DNA from: CAG-273 sp963929915 | Lineage (GTDB): Bacteria; Bacillota; Clostridia; TANB77; CAG-508 | DNA length: 64,000 nt | Direction: 5' to 3' | Assembly: GCA_963929915.1 (NCBI GenBank) | Contig: CAWVJY010000005.1 | Location: 124,001 to 188,000, forward strand | Part shown: in pieces, positions 54,571-63,803 of the stretch | How positions within the stretch are numbered: position 1 is the stretch's first letter | How the letters are laid out: each line of letters starts with the position of its first letter | Notes under the pieces: model-generated | The model's database searches: none | The model's input: only the letters and a program-made list of their open reading frames with translations | What the model was told of the DNA's origin: nothing | Made by a program: the position numbers and the translations under genes

Positions 54571-57318
54571 TTACAAACTTTTCATTCTTTCTTCTACTTT
54601 TGCAAGCATATCTTGGTATTTTGCAAGTTTTTCTTTTTCTTCATTAATCTTGCTTTCTGGTGCTTTATTTACAAAACCTGGATTAGAAAGCATTTTTTCT
54701 GCTCTTTGTACTTCGGAAGTTAGTCTTTCCTTTTCTGTTTGCAATCTTTGTTTTTCGGCTTCTACATCTACTAAATCTTCAAATGGTAAATATACCTCCA
54801 TGCCATCTGCTAAAACTGACATAGCATTTTGTGGAATATTTTCTTTGCTTTCTTGTATTTGAATTTCACTTGCAAAACCCAGTTTTTGTATCATAGGTTT
54901 GCACTCTTCTAGCATTTGTTTTGCCATATTCGTTACAAAAATTAATTTTGATTTTTTGCTTGGATGTACATTTAAATTTGTTCTTAAATTACGAATTCCT
55001 ACAATAATTGTTTTTAAGGTTTCTATTTGATTTTTCTCTGTTTCAAATGACATAGGAACCAATTCTTCTGCCCATTTAGAAATCATAATACTTTCATCAT
55101 TTTGATATAACTTACTATAAATTTCTTCTGTAATAAATGGCATTACTGGATGTAATAATTTTAAAGCTCCTTTTAATACTCTATTTAAGGTATATTGTGC
55201 TGCAAATTTTGTGGTGCAATTTTCGTCATATAAACGTGGTTTTACCATTTCTATATACCAATCGCAGAATTCGTTCCAAATAAAGTCATAAACTTTTTGG
55301 GTAGCAACTCCTAATTCAAAATTATCTAAATTTGCAGTTACTTCTTCAATTAGTTGATTTAATTTTGCTAAAATCCATTTATCTTCATAACATAAGTCTT
55401 GTGGTAATTCTTTTGCAGTTAACTTTTGACTTATTCTATTTTCTTGTTCAGCTTCTTTTTCTGATTCTTTACAACTTTTCTCTATTTTTCCCTGTTTTTC
55501 TAGAGTTGCAGAATTTTGTTCTAGACTTTCTTCTTTTGGTAAATTACTTAATACAAATTTAGAAGCATTCCATAATTTATTTGCAAAATTAGAAGCAGAT
55601 TCTAGTTTTTCAGGCATGTAACGAATATCATTTCCTGGTGAAATTCCTAAAATTAAGGAAAATCTTAAGGCATCTGTTCCATATTTTTCAATAATTTCTA
55701 GTGGGTCAATTCCATTTCCTAAACTCTTAGACATTTTTCTGCCTTGGCTATCACGTACAATTCCATGAATAAATACCGTATCAAAAGGAACTGTTCCTGT
55801 TTGTTCTACAGCAGAAAAAATCATTCTTGCTACCCAGAAGAAAATAATATCATATCCTGTAACTAAAGTATTGGTTGGATAAAAATATTTAAAATCTTCT
55901 GTTTGTTCTGGCCAGCCCAATGTAGAGAATGGCCATAGAGCGGAGCTGAACCATGTGTCTAGTGTATCTTCATCTTGTTTTAAATTAGTGCTTCCACATT
56001 TCGTACATTTAGTAGGTGTTTCTTCTGCTACTATAATTTCACCACAATCTTGGCAATAATAGGCAGGAATACGGTGTCCCCACCATAATTGTCTAGAAAT
56101 ACACCAATCTTGAATATTTTCCATCCAGTTATAATAAATTTTATCAAATCTTTCTGGAACAAACTTTACTTTTCCTTCTCTTACCACTTGAATAGCAGGC
56201 TTTGCTAAAGGTTCCATTTTTACAAACCATTGCTCTGATATATGTGGTTCAATGGTATGATGACAACGGTAACATTTACCTACATTATGGGTATAATCCT
56301 CAATTTTTACTAAATAACCTTCTTTTTCTAGTCTTTCTACTATTTTTTGTCTTGCTTCATATAAGTCCATACCCTTATATTCAGGTGCCAAGTCTCCCAT
56401 TTTAAAGTTTTCGTCAAAAACAGGGACAATTTCTAAATTATGCTTTAGTGCAGCTTGATAATCGTTTACATCATGAGCAGGAGTTAGCTTTACACAACCT
56501 GTTCCAAATTCTGTTTCTACAAATTCATCAGCAATAACTGGAATTTCTTTATTCATAATTGGCAAAATAACGGTTTTACCAACTAAGTCTTGATACCTTT
56601 CATCTGTTGGATTTACTGCTATACCTGTATCACCAAGCATAGTTTCTGGTCTTGTGGTAGCAACTACTACATATTTGCCTTCTTGCCCTTTAATAGGATA
56701 ACGAATGTGCCATAAATGAGTAGCCTCTTCCTCATACTCTACTTCTGCATCAGAAATAGAGGTATTACAATAAGGGCACCAGTTTATCATACGTTTTCCT
56801 TTATAGATAAGTCCTTTGTTATATAAATTAACAAAAACATGTTTTACCGCATTAGAAAGCCCTTCATCCATGGTAAAACGTTCCCTCTCCCAATCACAAG
56901 AGCAACCCAATTTTTTAAGTTGTTTTAAAATAGTACCACCATATTCTTTTTTCCATTCCCATGCTTTTTCTAGAAAACCTTCTCTTCCTAAGTCTTCTTT
57001 AGAAATTCCTTCTTTTTTTAGTTTTTCTACTATTTTTGCTTCTGTTGCAATTGCCGCATGGTCGGTACCAGGAACCCATAAAGTATTAAAGCCTTGCATT
57101 CTTTTATATCGAATTAAAATATCTTGAATGGTATTATCTAGTGCATGGCCCATGTGTAGTTTACCAGTAATATTTGGTGGCGGAATTACTATTGTATATG
57201 GGGTTTTGGTTTTATCTTCTGATGGCTTAAAATATCCCTTTTCTTCCCAGTTTTGGTAAATTTTTTCTTCAAAATCTTTTGGATTAAACTTCCCTTCTAA
57301 TTCATGTTTTTTGCTCAT
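54571..57318 (-). CDS. valS: Valyl-tRNA synthetase
   Basis: A class I synthetase, 915 residues. The HIGH motif is in PNITGKLHMGHAL, and KMSKS in GRKMSKSLGNG. The editing domain has VVATTRPETMLGDT and the zinc-type CXXC pairs are in CQDCGEIIVAEETPTKCTKCG. The C-terminal coiled-coil arm is KQRLQTEKERLTSEVQRAEK. A T-box riboswitch precedes it. An Asn/Glu/Lys-rich insertion sits around residues 600-645 (EESLEQNSATLEKQGKIEK), likely a surface loop. Confidence 0.97.
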   Translation of the reverse strand: MSKKHELEGKFNPKDFEEKIYQNWEEKGYFKPSEDKTKTPYTIVIPPPNITGKLHMGHALDNTIQDILIRYKRMQGFNTLWVPGTDHAAIATEAKIVEKLKKEGISKEDLGREGFLEKAWEWKKEYGGTILKQLKKLGCSCDWERERFTMDEGLSNAVKHVFVNLYNKGLIYKGKRMINWCPYCNTSISDAEVEYEEEATHLWHIRYPIKGQEGKYVVVATTRPETMLGDTGIAVNPTDERYQDLVGKTVILPIMNKEIPVIADEFVETEFGTGCVKLTPAHDVNDYQAALKHNLEIVPVFDENFKMGDLAPEYKGMDLYEARQKIVERLEKEGYLVKIEDYTHNVGKCYRCHHTIEPHISEQWFVKMEPLAKPAIQVVREGKVKFVPERFDKIYYNWMENIQDWCISRQLWWGHRIPAYYCQDCGEIIVAEETPTKCTKCGSTNLKQDEDTLDTWFSSALWPFSTLGWPEQTEDFKYFYPTNTLVTGYDIIFFWVARMIFSAVEQTGTVPFDTVFIHGIVRDSQGRKMSKSLGNGIDPLEIIEKYGTDALRFSLILGISPGNDIRYMPEKLESASNFANKLWNASKFVLSNLPKEESLEQNSATLEKQGKIEKSCKESEKEAEQENRISQKLTAKELPQDLCYEDKWILAKLNQLIEEVTANLDNFELGVATQKVYDFIWNEFCDWYIEMVKPRLYDENCTTKFAAQYTLNRVLKGALKLLHPVMPFITEEIYSKLYQNDESIMISKWAEELVPMSFETEKNQIETLKTIIVGIRNLRTNLNVHPSKKSKLIFVTNMAKQMLEECKPMIQKLGFASEIQIQESKENIPQNAMSVLADGMEVYLPFEDLVDVEAEKQRLQTEKERLTSEVQRAEKMLSNPGFVNKAPESKINEEKEKLAKYQDMLAKVEERMKSL

Positions 57319-57489
57319 TTTCTTTCCTCCTATCCCTATAAATGAACATTATTTTTTATATGTCCCTTTATCTTCATTTTATATTAATTTAAATTAATAA
57401 CAGTTTTTAGATACGTAAGCATTAAGTAAATTTATTAACATTTGTAGTATACCTTACCCCAATATTGACTTTTTATTCTTTCTATAAAT

Positions 57490-57750
57490 ACAAAAAGCCT
57501 CGCCCCCAGAATAAGGGCGAGGTATATATCTCACGGTACCACCTTAATTTAACAAATTTAAATAAATTTGCTTTCTTAATTACTTTTAACGCAAGTTACA
57601 CGAATAAACCTATTCACTTTATGAATTTCAAATGTTTTTTAGTTTATTAGCTCCAAAGCTACCTTCGGTTTTCTATCCTATCAGAAGCTCTCAGCGCACC
57701 CACTTCTGTTCTCTTTTCTAGTTAGTTAAAACCTACTCCTCTTTTTCATC
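57490..57750 (-). promoter_or_regulatory. T-box riboswitch of valS
   Basis: The leader holds the T-box sequence AAGGTGGTACCGTG (minus strand; 57531-57545) that pairs in the antiterminator. A strong terminator follows: CCTCGCCC/GGGGCGAGG (57498-57522), then TTTTTG. A stem I-like region lies at about 57640-57745, with GAACAGAAGTGGGTGCGCTG and ACCGAAGGTAGCTTTGGAGC; GGTAGC supplies a possible GUA (Val) specifier. Uncharged tRNA-Val should switch on valS. About 170 bases separate the terminator from the start codon. Confidence 0.92.
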
Positions 57751-57768
57751 GCTTTTCCTATGTTTTTT

Positions 57769-57797
57769 ATTGTAACATGTTTTGGTAATTTTTTCAA
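57769..57797 (-). promoter_or_regulatory. Promoter of the valS T-box leader
   Basis: Minus-strand TTGAAA (57792-57797), 17-base spacer, TACAAT (57769-57774). It gives a start site about 15-20 bases before stem I. Confidence 0.75.
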
Positions 57798-57825
57798 GTA
57801 AAAATTTTAAAAAATTAACTATGTT

Positions 57826-58143
57826 CTATAATAAACCTCCATCTAAATAGTTTCTTCCATCATAATATATATGTGCAATATAAACTATTTTTTCTGGTTC
57901 ATCTATAGTGTATAAAATAACATAGTTATTTATAACCATCCTTCTATATTGTCGTTCTGTTCTATCTACATTTTCTATTTCAGTACACATTCTTGGAGAA
58001 TTTTCCAATAAAAGGACATTATATATTATTTTTTCTCTTAATCTATTTGAGGCATCTATATTTTTTAATTTGTTAGAAATATAGTTACATATTTCTTCAA
58101 ACTCATCTAAAAATTGTTCTGTTAGGTTCACTTTATATTCCAT
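57826..58143 (-). CDS. RelE/ParE-type toxin
   Basis: This 105-residue protein has the ParE/RelE fold pattern: KVNLTEQFLDEFEEICNYI, then RLREKIIYNVLLLENSPRM, and the terminal YRRMVINNYVILYTIDEPEKIVYIAHIYYDGRNY. Members inhibit either translation or gyrase; which one cannot be said. The start is ATG 58143, which overlaps the antitoxin gene by about 11 bases; the frame's 12-residue upstream extension is rejected. Translational coupling with the antitoxin is likely. Confidence 0.85.
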   Translation of the reverse strand: MEYKVNLTEQFLDEFEEICNYISNKLKNIDASNRLREKIIYNVLLLENSPRMCTEIENVDRTERQYRRMVINNYVILYTIDEPEKIVYIAHIYYDGRNYLDGGLL

Positions 58144-58369
58144 ATTTTTCTTTCCATTCTTTAAAAACTTCCCTAGCATTTCTTACTCTGCCATTTCTTA
58201 TATCATCTTCTGCCTTTAATAAATGTTCTTCTATATCTTTCTTTAATAACTTTTCTCTATATTCTTCCATTTTCATAATTACAATATCGTTGTTATTCAT
58301 GGTAATAACCATTTCTCCATTTTGGTTAATTGCTGTTTTTAAATCCTGAATGTTTGTTACTTGTATCAT
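58133..58369 (-). CDS. Phd/YefM-type antitoxin
   Basis: This 78-residue protein begins with an N-terminal Phd-like DNA-binding fold (MIQVTNIQDLKTAINQNGEMVITMNNNDIVIMKMEEYRE) followed by a charged C-terminal helix (LKAEDDIRNGRVRNAREVFKEW) that would wrap the toxin. It is encoded first and overlaps the toxin gene. GAGAGGTGTATTGAA lies before the ATG. Confidence 0.87.
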   Translation of the reverse strand: MIQVTNIQDLKTAINQNGEMVITMNNNDIVIMKMEEYREKLLKKDIEEHLLKAEDDIRNGRVRNAREVFKEWKEKYGI

Positions 58370-58561
58370 TTCAATACACCTCTCTTTTCTATACTATTAA
58401 TAGTATAGCATAAATTTTAGCATTTTTGAATATTTTTCGTAAATTTCTAAAGTTATTATTTGTAAATAATTTCATTCTATACTATTTTCTCAAATCTATT
58501 TTTATCTTATTAAAAAATAAATTCTTCTAAGTGAAATTTTTTCAATAATCTAAATATTTAT

Positions 58562-58753
58562 TTACATATTAAAAAATATAATAAAAGCCCCAATCATTGC
58601 AATAATAAAGCCCATAATTTTTAGCCCCATACTTCCTTCGTTTTGGTCACCAAAACTAAAGAGCTTTTTGGTTAAAAGCCTTGCATCAAAAATACAAACT
58701 ACACCTAATGTTGTAAGTAATAATCCTAATATGATTAAAATAATTTGCCACAT
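58562..58753 (-). CDS. Small membrane protein, two helices
   Basis: This 63-residue protein has two membrane helices (about residues 3-25 and 42-62) linked by a short loop with DARLLTKKLFSFGDQNEG. An AGGATG-type site lies before the ATG. It is a conserved-looking gene but no function is assigned. Helix-loop-helix small proteins of this type are frequent in Gram-positive envelopes. Confidence 0.65.
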   Translation of the reverse strand: MWQIILIILGLLLTTLGVVCIFDARLLTKKLFSFGDQNEGSMGLKIMGFIIAMIGAFIIFFNM

Positions 58754-58910
58754 ATTGCTTCATCCTATCTTTTTATCTTTATATATTTTCTGTTTTACTT
58801 TTTTATCTTGTCTATTTTACTTTGTATTTAATTTTTGGCTGATATATAATATTTCAGTAATTTATTATAATTATAAGAATAATCTATTGATTTTCTAGGC
58901 TTATTTTCAT

Positions 58911-59783
58911 TTACTCAAAAAATTCCACCGTATATTTACATTCAAACGAATCCTTTGGTTTTAAAGAAATGATATCTTGCTTTTGAGTAAACACTCCTGA
59001 ACTTTTCACATTATCTGCAGTAGAATGCCATGGTTCAATGCAAATAAATGGTGCATTTGGTTTGGACCAAATTGCTAAATAAGGAAAATCTGTAAAGTCC
59101 ATTGTTAAAAGCTTTTTCCCCGTCATTTTATTTTTTAAACTAATTTTATGAGAAGTAATTCCCTTCATAATTAAAGCATCATTATCAAAGGTATGAGAAT
59201 CAATAGGAATAACTCTTTTATCTACAATTCTGTTTCTAGCATATTCGGTTCCAATTAGACCATCTACTAAATATAGAAAATGTATTTTATCTTCGTTTTC
59301 TTCAAATTCTAGGTAGTAATTTCCTTTTTCTAATTGTTCTTTGTCTATTTGGAAGGCGGGATGTCCACCAATTCCAAATGGTAAATTAATTAGCCCTGTA
59401 TTTACTACTTTATAAATTGTTGTTAATTTGTTTTCTTCACTACGGTAAGTATTATATAATTCAAATTCATAAGGATATTTTGCTAAAGTATATTTGTTGC
59501 TTTTTAACATATAAGAATGGAAATTGTCTAATTTCGTTATTGGTTCAAATTCCATATCTCTTGCAAACCCATGTTGCATTAGTTCGTAAGTTCTGCCACC
59601 AATTAGGGTTTGATTTTTCTTTAGCTTGCCTACAATAGGAAATAGTACAGGTGAATGTCTTTTCCAATACACTTTTCCATTTTCGTCTAGACATTTTTCT
59701 CCTTGGTGTATTTTTTCTTTGCCATTGATTTTAAAGCTTATTAATTCTCCACCTTTTTTGGAGGTTAGCATTTGCGTGTACAT
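58911..59783 (-). CDS. Aldose 1-epimerase-like protein (YphB/LacX-type)
   Basis: A predicted sugar-mutarotase fold. The catalytic-site segments are QHGFARDMEFE (His), GGHPAFQIDKE (His) and CIEPWHSTADN (Glu). Length 290 fits the LacX/YphB subgroup. The substrate may be a free or phosphorylated sugar. AGGAGAAGG lies before the ATG. The gene is alone, with a composite repeat upstream. Confidence 0.88.
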   Translation of the reverse strand: MYTQMLTSKKGGELISFKINGKEKIHQGEKCLDENGKVYWKRHSPVLFPIVGKLKKNQTLIGGRTYELMQHGFARDMEFEPITKLDNFHSYMLKSNKYTLAKYPYEFELYNTYRSEENKLTTIYKVVNTGLINLPFGIGGHPAFQIDKEQLEKGNYYLEFEENEDKIHFLYLVDGLIGTEYARNRIVDKRVIPIDSHTFDNDALIMKGITSHKISLKNKMTGKKLLTMDFTDFPYLAIWSKPNAPFICIEPWHSTADNVKSSGVFTQKQDIISLKPKDSFECKYTVEFFE

Positions 59784-59860
59784 ATAGGCCTTCTCCTTTC
59801 TTTGTTTTTACACTATTATCATAGTGTGTTTTTATGGAAAAGTCAAGTATTTTGGCAAAA

Positions 59861-60077
59861 TTTCAGCCATTGGGGACGTTCCTTTTTGGCTGAAAATTTA
59901 CCAAAAGGGACACTCCTTTGAATTTATTTTTAAAGTAAATTCAACATAATAAACTTATCAAGTATCAAGTAAATCAAAATCATGCAAAGAGTGTCCCAAG
60001 TGGTTGAAAATCGACCAAAAAGGAACGTCCCTAGTGGTCGAAAATCAGCCAAAAAGGAACGTCCCCAATGGCTGAAA
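59861..60077. repeat. Composite GGGACGTTCC repeat behind recG
   Basis: Perfect 33-bp terminal inverted repeat beginning TTTCAGCCATTGGGGACG (59861 onward) with its complement ending at 60077. Inside is a second inverted pair (GGGACACTCCTTTG / AGAGTGTCCC) and further GGAACGTCCC units around an AT-rich centre. The right end stops one base before the recG stop codon. It is nearly the same plan as 49685-49919. Confidence 0.88.
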
Positions 60078-62306
60078 TTAGAGTGAAACGCTTTGTTTTA
60101 GCTTATCGTCTACTAATTTGCGTAGTCTTTTATTTTTTTCTTCTTTTAGTCCTCTGTCTTCACTTTCTATTTTTAATGCTACACTTTGTACTGATTTTAG
60201 CATTGGCATATCTGTAAATAGGTTGGCAATTTTAAATTCTGGAAGTCCATGTTGTTTGGTTCCAAAAAATTCTCCTGTTCCACGAAGTTCTAAGTCTTTT
60301 TCTGCAATGACAAATCCATCATTGGTTTCTTGCATAATTTTCATTCTTTCTCTAGCAACTGGTGAAGCTTTACTGCTGTATTTTAAAATACAATAAGATT
60401 GATATTCTCCTCTTCCAACTCTTCCACGTAATTGATGTAGTTGTGCCAAGCCAAATCTATCTGCATTTTCTACTACCATAATATTGGCATTTGGTACATT
60501 TACTCCTACTTCAATAACTGTAGTAGATACCAAGATATCGATTTCTCCATTTTTAAATTTTTCCATAACTTCGTCTTTTTCTTTTGGTTTCATTTTGCCA
60601 TACACATAAGCTACCCTATAGTTTGGAAAAATTTGTTTTTGATAGATTTCTGCCCATTCTTTTACTGCTTTTAATTCTGATTTTGCTATTTTCGCATTTT
60701 CTATTTCCATATCTTTTATGGTTTGTTGTACTCCATAAGGTTCTATTGTTTCTCTCATTTGGTTTTGTGTTTTTGGCTCTATTTTTCTTTGTCCTGCAGT
60801 AAAAAAGTCTTCCTCTTCTTCTATAAGTTCATTTTCATTTCCGTTTACAACTTCATTTTCTTCTTTTTCTGTTTCTACTAATGGGCATACTACATAAATT
60901 TGTCTGCCTTCATCGATATTTTTACGAATAAAGGCATTAATTCTTTGGTCCATAGATTTAGTAACTGCAAAGGTTTCTATTTTTTTACGGTTTGGTGGTA
61001 GTTCATCTATAATAGAGATGTCTAAGTCGCCATATAGGATAAGAGCTAAAGTTCTAGGAATTGGGGTAGCTGTCATTACTAGCACATCTGGATGATTTCC
61101 CTTTGCTGCAATGGCTGTTCTTTGCCTTACTCCAAAACGATGTTGCTCGTCTGTTACAACCAATCCTAAATTTTTAAATATCACATTTTCTGTAAGTAAG
61201 GCATGGGTTCCTATTAAAACTTGAATATCTCCTACTTGTAATTTTTCTAAGATTTCTCTTTTTCTTTTAGCTGTGGTAGCTCCTAATAATAGCTCACAAT
61301 GGATTCCTAAAGGTTCTAAAATTTTTTGAAATTCTTCTAAATGTTGAGTTGCTAAAATTGCAGTAGGTGCCATAACTGCTACTTGGTAGCCAGATTTTGC
61401 TGCTTTATATGCTGCTATAATAGAAACTACGGTTTTGCCAGAACCAACATCTCCTTGTAATAGCCTGTTCATAATTTTAGCACTTTCCATATCTTTGTCT
61501 ATTTCTTCTAAAACTCGTAATTGTGCTTTTGTTAATTTAAAAGGTAAGTTATTGATAACATCTGACATTTTTACATTTTTATCAAATACAATCCCTTTTT
61601 CTTTTTCACTTTCTCCTTTTAATTCCAATAAAGCTAATTGTAAAGTTAATAATTCTTCAAATTTTAAACGTTTTCTAGCTTTTAAACAATTTTCTTTTGA
61701 GGTTGGAAAATGGACTTGTTCTAAACTATTTTCTAAATCCCACAAGTTATATTCTTTTAATAAATAGTCTGGAAGTGTTTCTTCTAGTTTTCCTTTTACC
61801 ATTTTTAAAGCATTTTCTACTGCTTGTCTAAGTGCTGTTTGTGACAAATGATAAGTAGAAGGATACACAGGCATTACTTTTCCGGTATTTTTTTGTTTTC
61901 CCACTATATCAAATACTGGACTTCTCATTTCCACCCTATTGTATTCTTTACTAATTTTTCCAAAGAAGCAATAATATTCTCCTCTTTGTAATTGCTTTTT
62001 TACATAGGTTTGGTTAAACCATGTAATAGTACATTTTCCTGTTTGATCTTCTACTGTTGCTTTAATAATAGTCATATTTTTGCGAATACGAGTAATAATA
62101 ACTTCTGATGTTAGCCTTGCTTTAATTGTAATCCATTCTCCATCTACTACTTCTGCTATATTTTTTATTTTACTTCTATCTTCATAAACGCGTGGAAAAT
62201 ATGTAAGTAAGTCTTCTAGTGTATAAATATTTAAGTTATTTAATAGTTCTACTTTTGTAGGTCCTACGCTTTTTACATATTGTACATTTTGTTTTAAATC
62301 TATCAT
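60078..62306 (-). CDS. recG: ATP-dependent DNA helicase RecG
   Basis: Remodels stalled replication forks and Holliday junctions. The N-terminal wedge/OB domain (about 1-190; WITIKARLTSEVIITRI) precedes the helicase core: Walker A LLQGDVGSGKTVVSI, DExH VVTDEQHRFG, TATPIPRTLALI, VVENADRFGLAQLHQLRGRVGRG, and the C-terminal LRGTGEFFGTKQHGLPEF. The 742 residues are slightly long because of an acidic insertion around 475-520 (NGNENELIEEEEDFF). AAAGGAGCAAACC precedes the ATG. Confidence 0.97.
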   Translation of the reverse strand: MIDLKQNVQYVKSVGPTKVELLNNLNIYTLEDLLTYFPRVYEDRSKIKNIAEVVDGEWITIKARLTSEVIITRIRKNMTIIKATVEDQTGKCTITWFNQTYVKKQLQRGEYYCFFGKISKEYNRVEMRSPVFDIVGKQKNTGKVMPVYPSTYHLSQTALRQAVENALKMVKGKLEETLPDYLLKEYNLWDLENSLEQVHFPTSKENCLKARKRLKFEELLTLQLALLELKGESEKEKGIVFDKNVKMSDVINNLPFKLTKAQLRVLEEIDKDMESAKIMNRLLQGDVGSGKTVVSIIAAYKAAKSGYQVAVMAPTAILATQHLEEFQKILEPLGIHCELLLGATTAKRKREILEKLQVGDIQVLIGTHALLTENVIFKNLGLVVTDEQHRFGVRQRTAIAAKGNHPDVLVMTATPIPRTLALILYGDLDISIIDELPPNRKKIETFAVTKSMDQRINAFIRKNIDEGRQIYVVCPLVETEKEENEVVNGNENELIEEEEDFFTAGQRKIEPKTQNQMRETIEPYGVQQTIKDMEIENAKIAKSELKAVKEWAEIYQKQIFPNYRVAYVYGKMKPKEKDEVMEKFKNGEIDILVSTTVIEVGVNVPNANIMVVENADRFGLAQLHQLRGRVGRGEYQSYCILKYSSKASPVARERMKIMQETNDGFVIAEKDLELRGTGEFFGTKQHGLPEFKIANLFTDMPMLKSVQSVALKIESEDRGLKEEKNKRLRKLVDDKLKQSVSL

Positions 62307-62328
62307 GGTTTGCTCCTTTATATTTTAT

Positions 62329-62352
62329 ATAAAAAACGCCAACTAGTGGCGC
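62329..62352 (-). terminator. Terminator of the upstream prepilin/FGE gene
   Basis: CGCCA-ctagt-TGGCG (62337-62351) is followed on the minus strand by TTTTTTATAT. It separates the prepilin/FGE gene from recG. Confidence 0.75.
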
Positions 62353-62474
62353 TTTTGTATTTTTTATTTCTAGTGTATCCTAAAATTTTCCACTTCTTCG
62401 CGTATCTTCGATTCGCTAGAAGTCTTTTCTTTTAAGTATTCTAAGACTTCCTAATTTTTTTCTTAAAACTAGTT

Positions 62475-62489
62475 ACCACTAACAGTGGT
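62475..62489. other. Short hairpin immediately behind the variable region
   Basis: ACCACT-AAC-AGTGGT, six base pairs with a three-base loop, starting six bases beyond the stop codon of the prepilin/FGE gene. Hairpins in this position follow the variable region in many DGR target genes. Confidence 0.5.
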
Positions 62490-62494
62490 CAGTG

Positions 62495-63803
62495 CTACTT
62501 TATATAAAGTGCCACGCGGAAACCAAAGCCGCTGTTGCTGATGGTCGCATAGTTGTAGTTCCTGTAAGCCGTGTAGTTGAGGCTGTTGTTGAAATTGCCT
62601 CCTCTGTGAGTACAAGGGTAAGCATTACTGCTATTCGTGTTCGTGGAATATTCTGTAGTCCATTCTCTTACATTCGCTGCCATATCAAATATGTTACATA
62701 CTTCATCTCCTGTTTCTCCTGTATTTTTTAATGTTCCATTTCCATCTGTCTTATTTGCATAATTACTATTTGCTTCATTCATACTTTGGATAAACACTAT
62801 TGCTGTATCCCATGCATAACTATTTACTAAATCACTTTCTACTCCTACTGTATTGTCTCCTGCCTGATACATATTCTGGCTTATCTTTGAGGCATCTAAT
62901 TGTGTTACACAGTTCCATAACATTCCTTGTGTTAATTGTGTACTACTACTTGTTCTTGGTGTTCCTGTTGATACTTTTGATAATGGCTTCCAATCTGCTG
63001 TACTACTTCCACTTCCGAAAACTAGCCTCATATCTTGCTATATAATATCCTCCATTATTTGCTACACTTTCTACAAATGCTGCTAAGTTTTTAGCTGTGG
63101 CATTTAAGCCATCTTCTCCATTTGATGCTGTTCCCTCTATATATGTTGTTAATTCTTGATAATATGAATTTATAGTAACTGGTGGATCTGATGCATAAGT
63201 CTGACTAGCTTTCTCTGGATCTGGATTATCTCCTGCAAATGCTGCCTGTTGCATTGTTGGGTTTCCATTGCTTGTATCAAATGTATATCTTCCTAGTTTT
63301 ATTGTTACATCATTTTCTGGATTACTATCTTTATGTACGGTTCCTACCGGTATCCATACAAATTGATTTCCATTGCTATCCTCTATTACTATTCCTTCTG
63401 GTACTGTGGTTCCTTCACTTGTTACTACTTTAAATCCTTTTGGCACTGTTACTACATTTCCATAGGTGTCTTCTGCTTTTTCTCCTTCTTCTTTTTGAAC
63501 GATTTCTGTTACTGTTGTGATATCTACTGGTTCTTCATCTCCACCACCAGTGCCTGTTCCTCCACCTATCTGTCCATTTACTAGGTTTTGTATTTGCTCT
63601 GTTAAATTATCTAAATCTGCTTGCTCATTTATAACAGCTTGGTTCCATGCATTTGCTGCATCCTGTGCTGTTTTAAAGATCCCTCCATTACTAAATAACA
63701 TGTTGATTGTAATTCCTGCTAATATTAGCAAAACCACTATGGTTACAACCAATGCAATGAGGGTGATACCTTGACTACTTTTTAATCTATTTAATCTTGT
63801 CAT
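62495..63803 (-). CDS. Second prepilin-anchored FGE/SUMF1-fold protein, split by a one-base frameshift
   Basis: The 5' frame (63803-63003) has a prepilin-like N-terminus (SSQGITLIALVVTIVVLLILAG), a stalk (NAWNQAVINEQADLDNLTEQI), a Gly-rich linker and the start of the FGE domain, up to GGYYIARYEASF. The 3' frame (63031-62495) continues it: FGSGSSTADWKPLSKVS, NGTLKNTGETGDEVCNIFDMAANVREW, and the terminal RGGNFNNSLNYTAYRNYNYATISNSGFGFRVALYIK block (given here in pieces by its ends RGGNF and FGFRVAL). Removing one T from TTTT (plus strand A at 63018-63021) rejoins them. The 5' leader is almost the same as that of the paralogue at 41175. The terminal codons are AAC-rich, as expected for adenine-targeted diversification. 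Confidence 0.82.
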
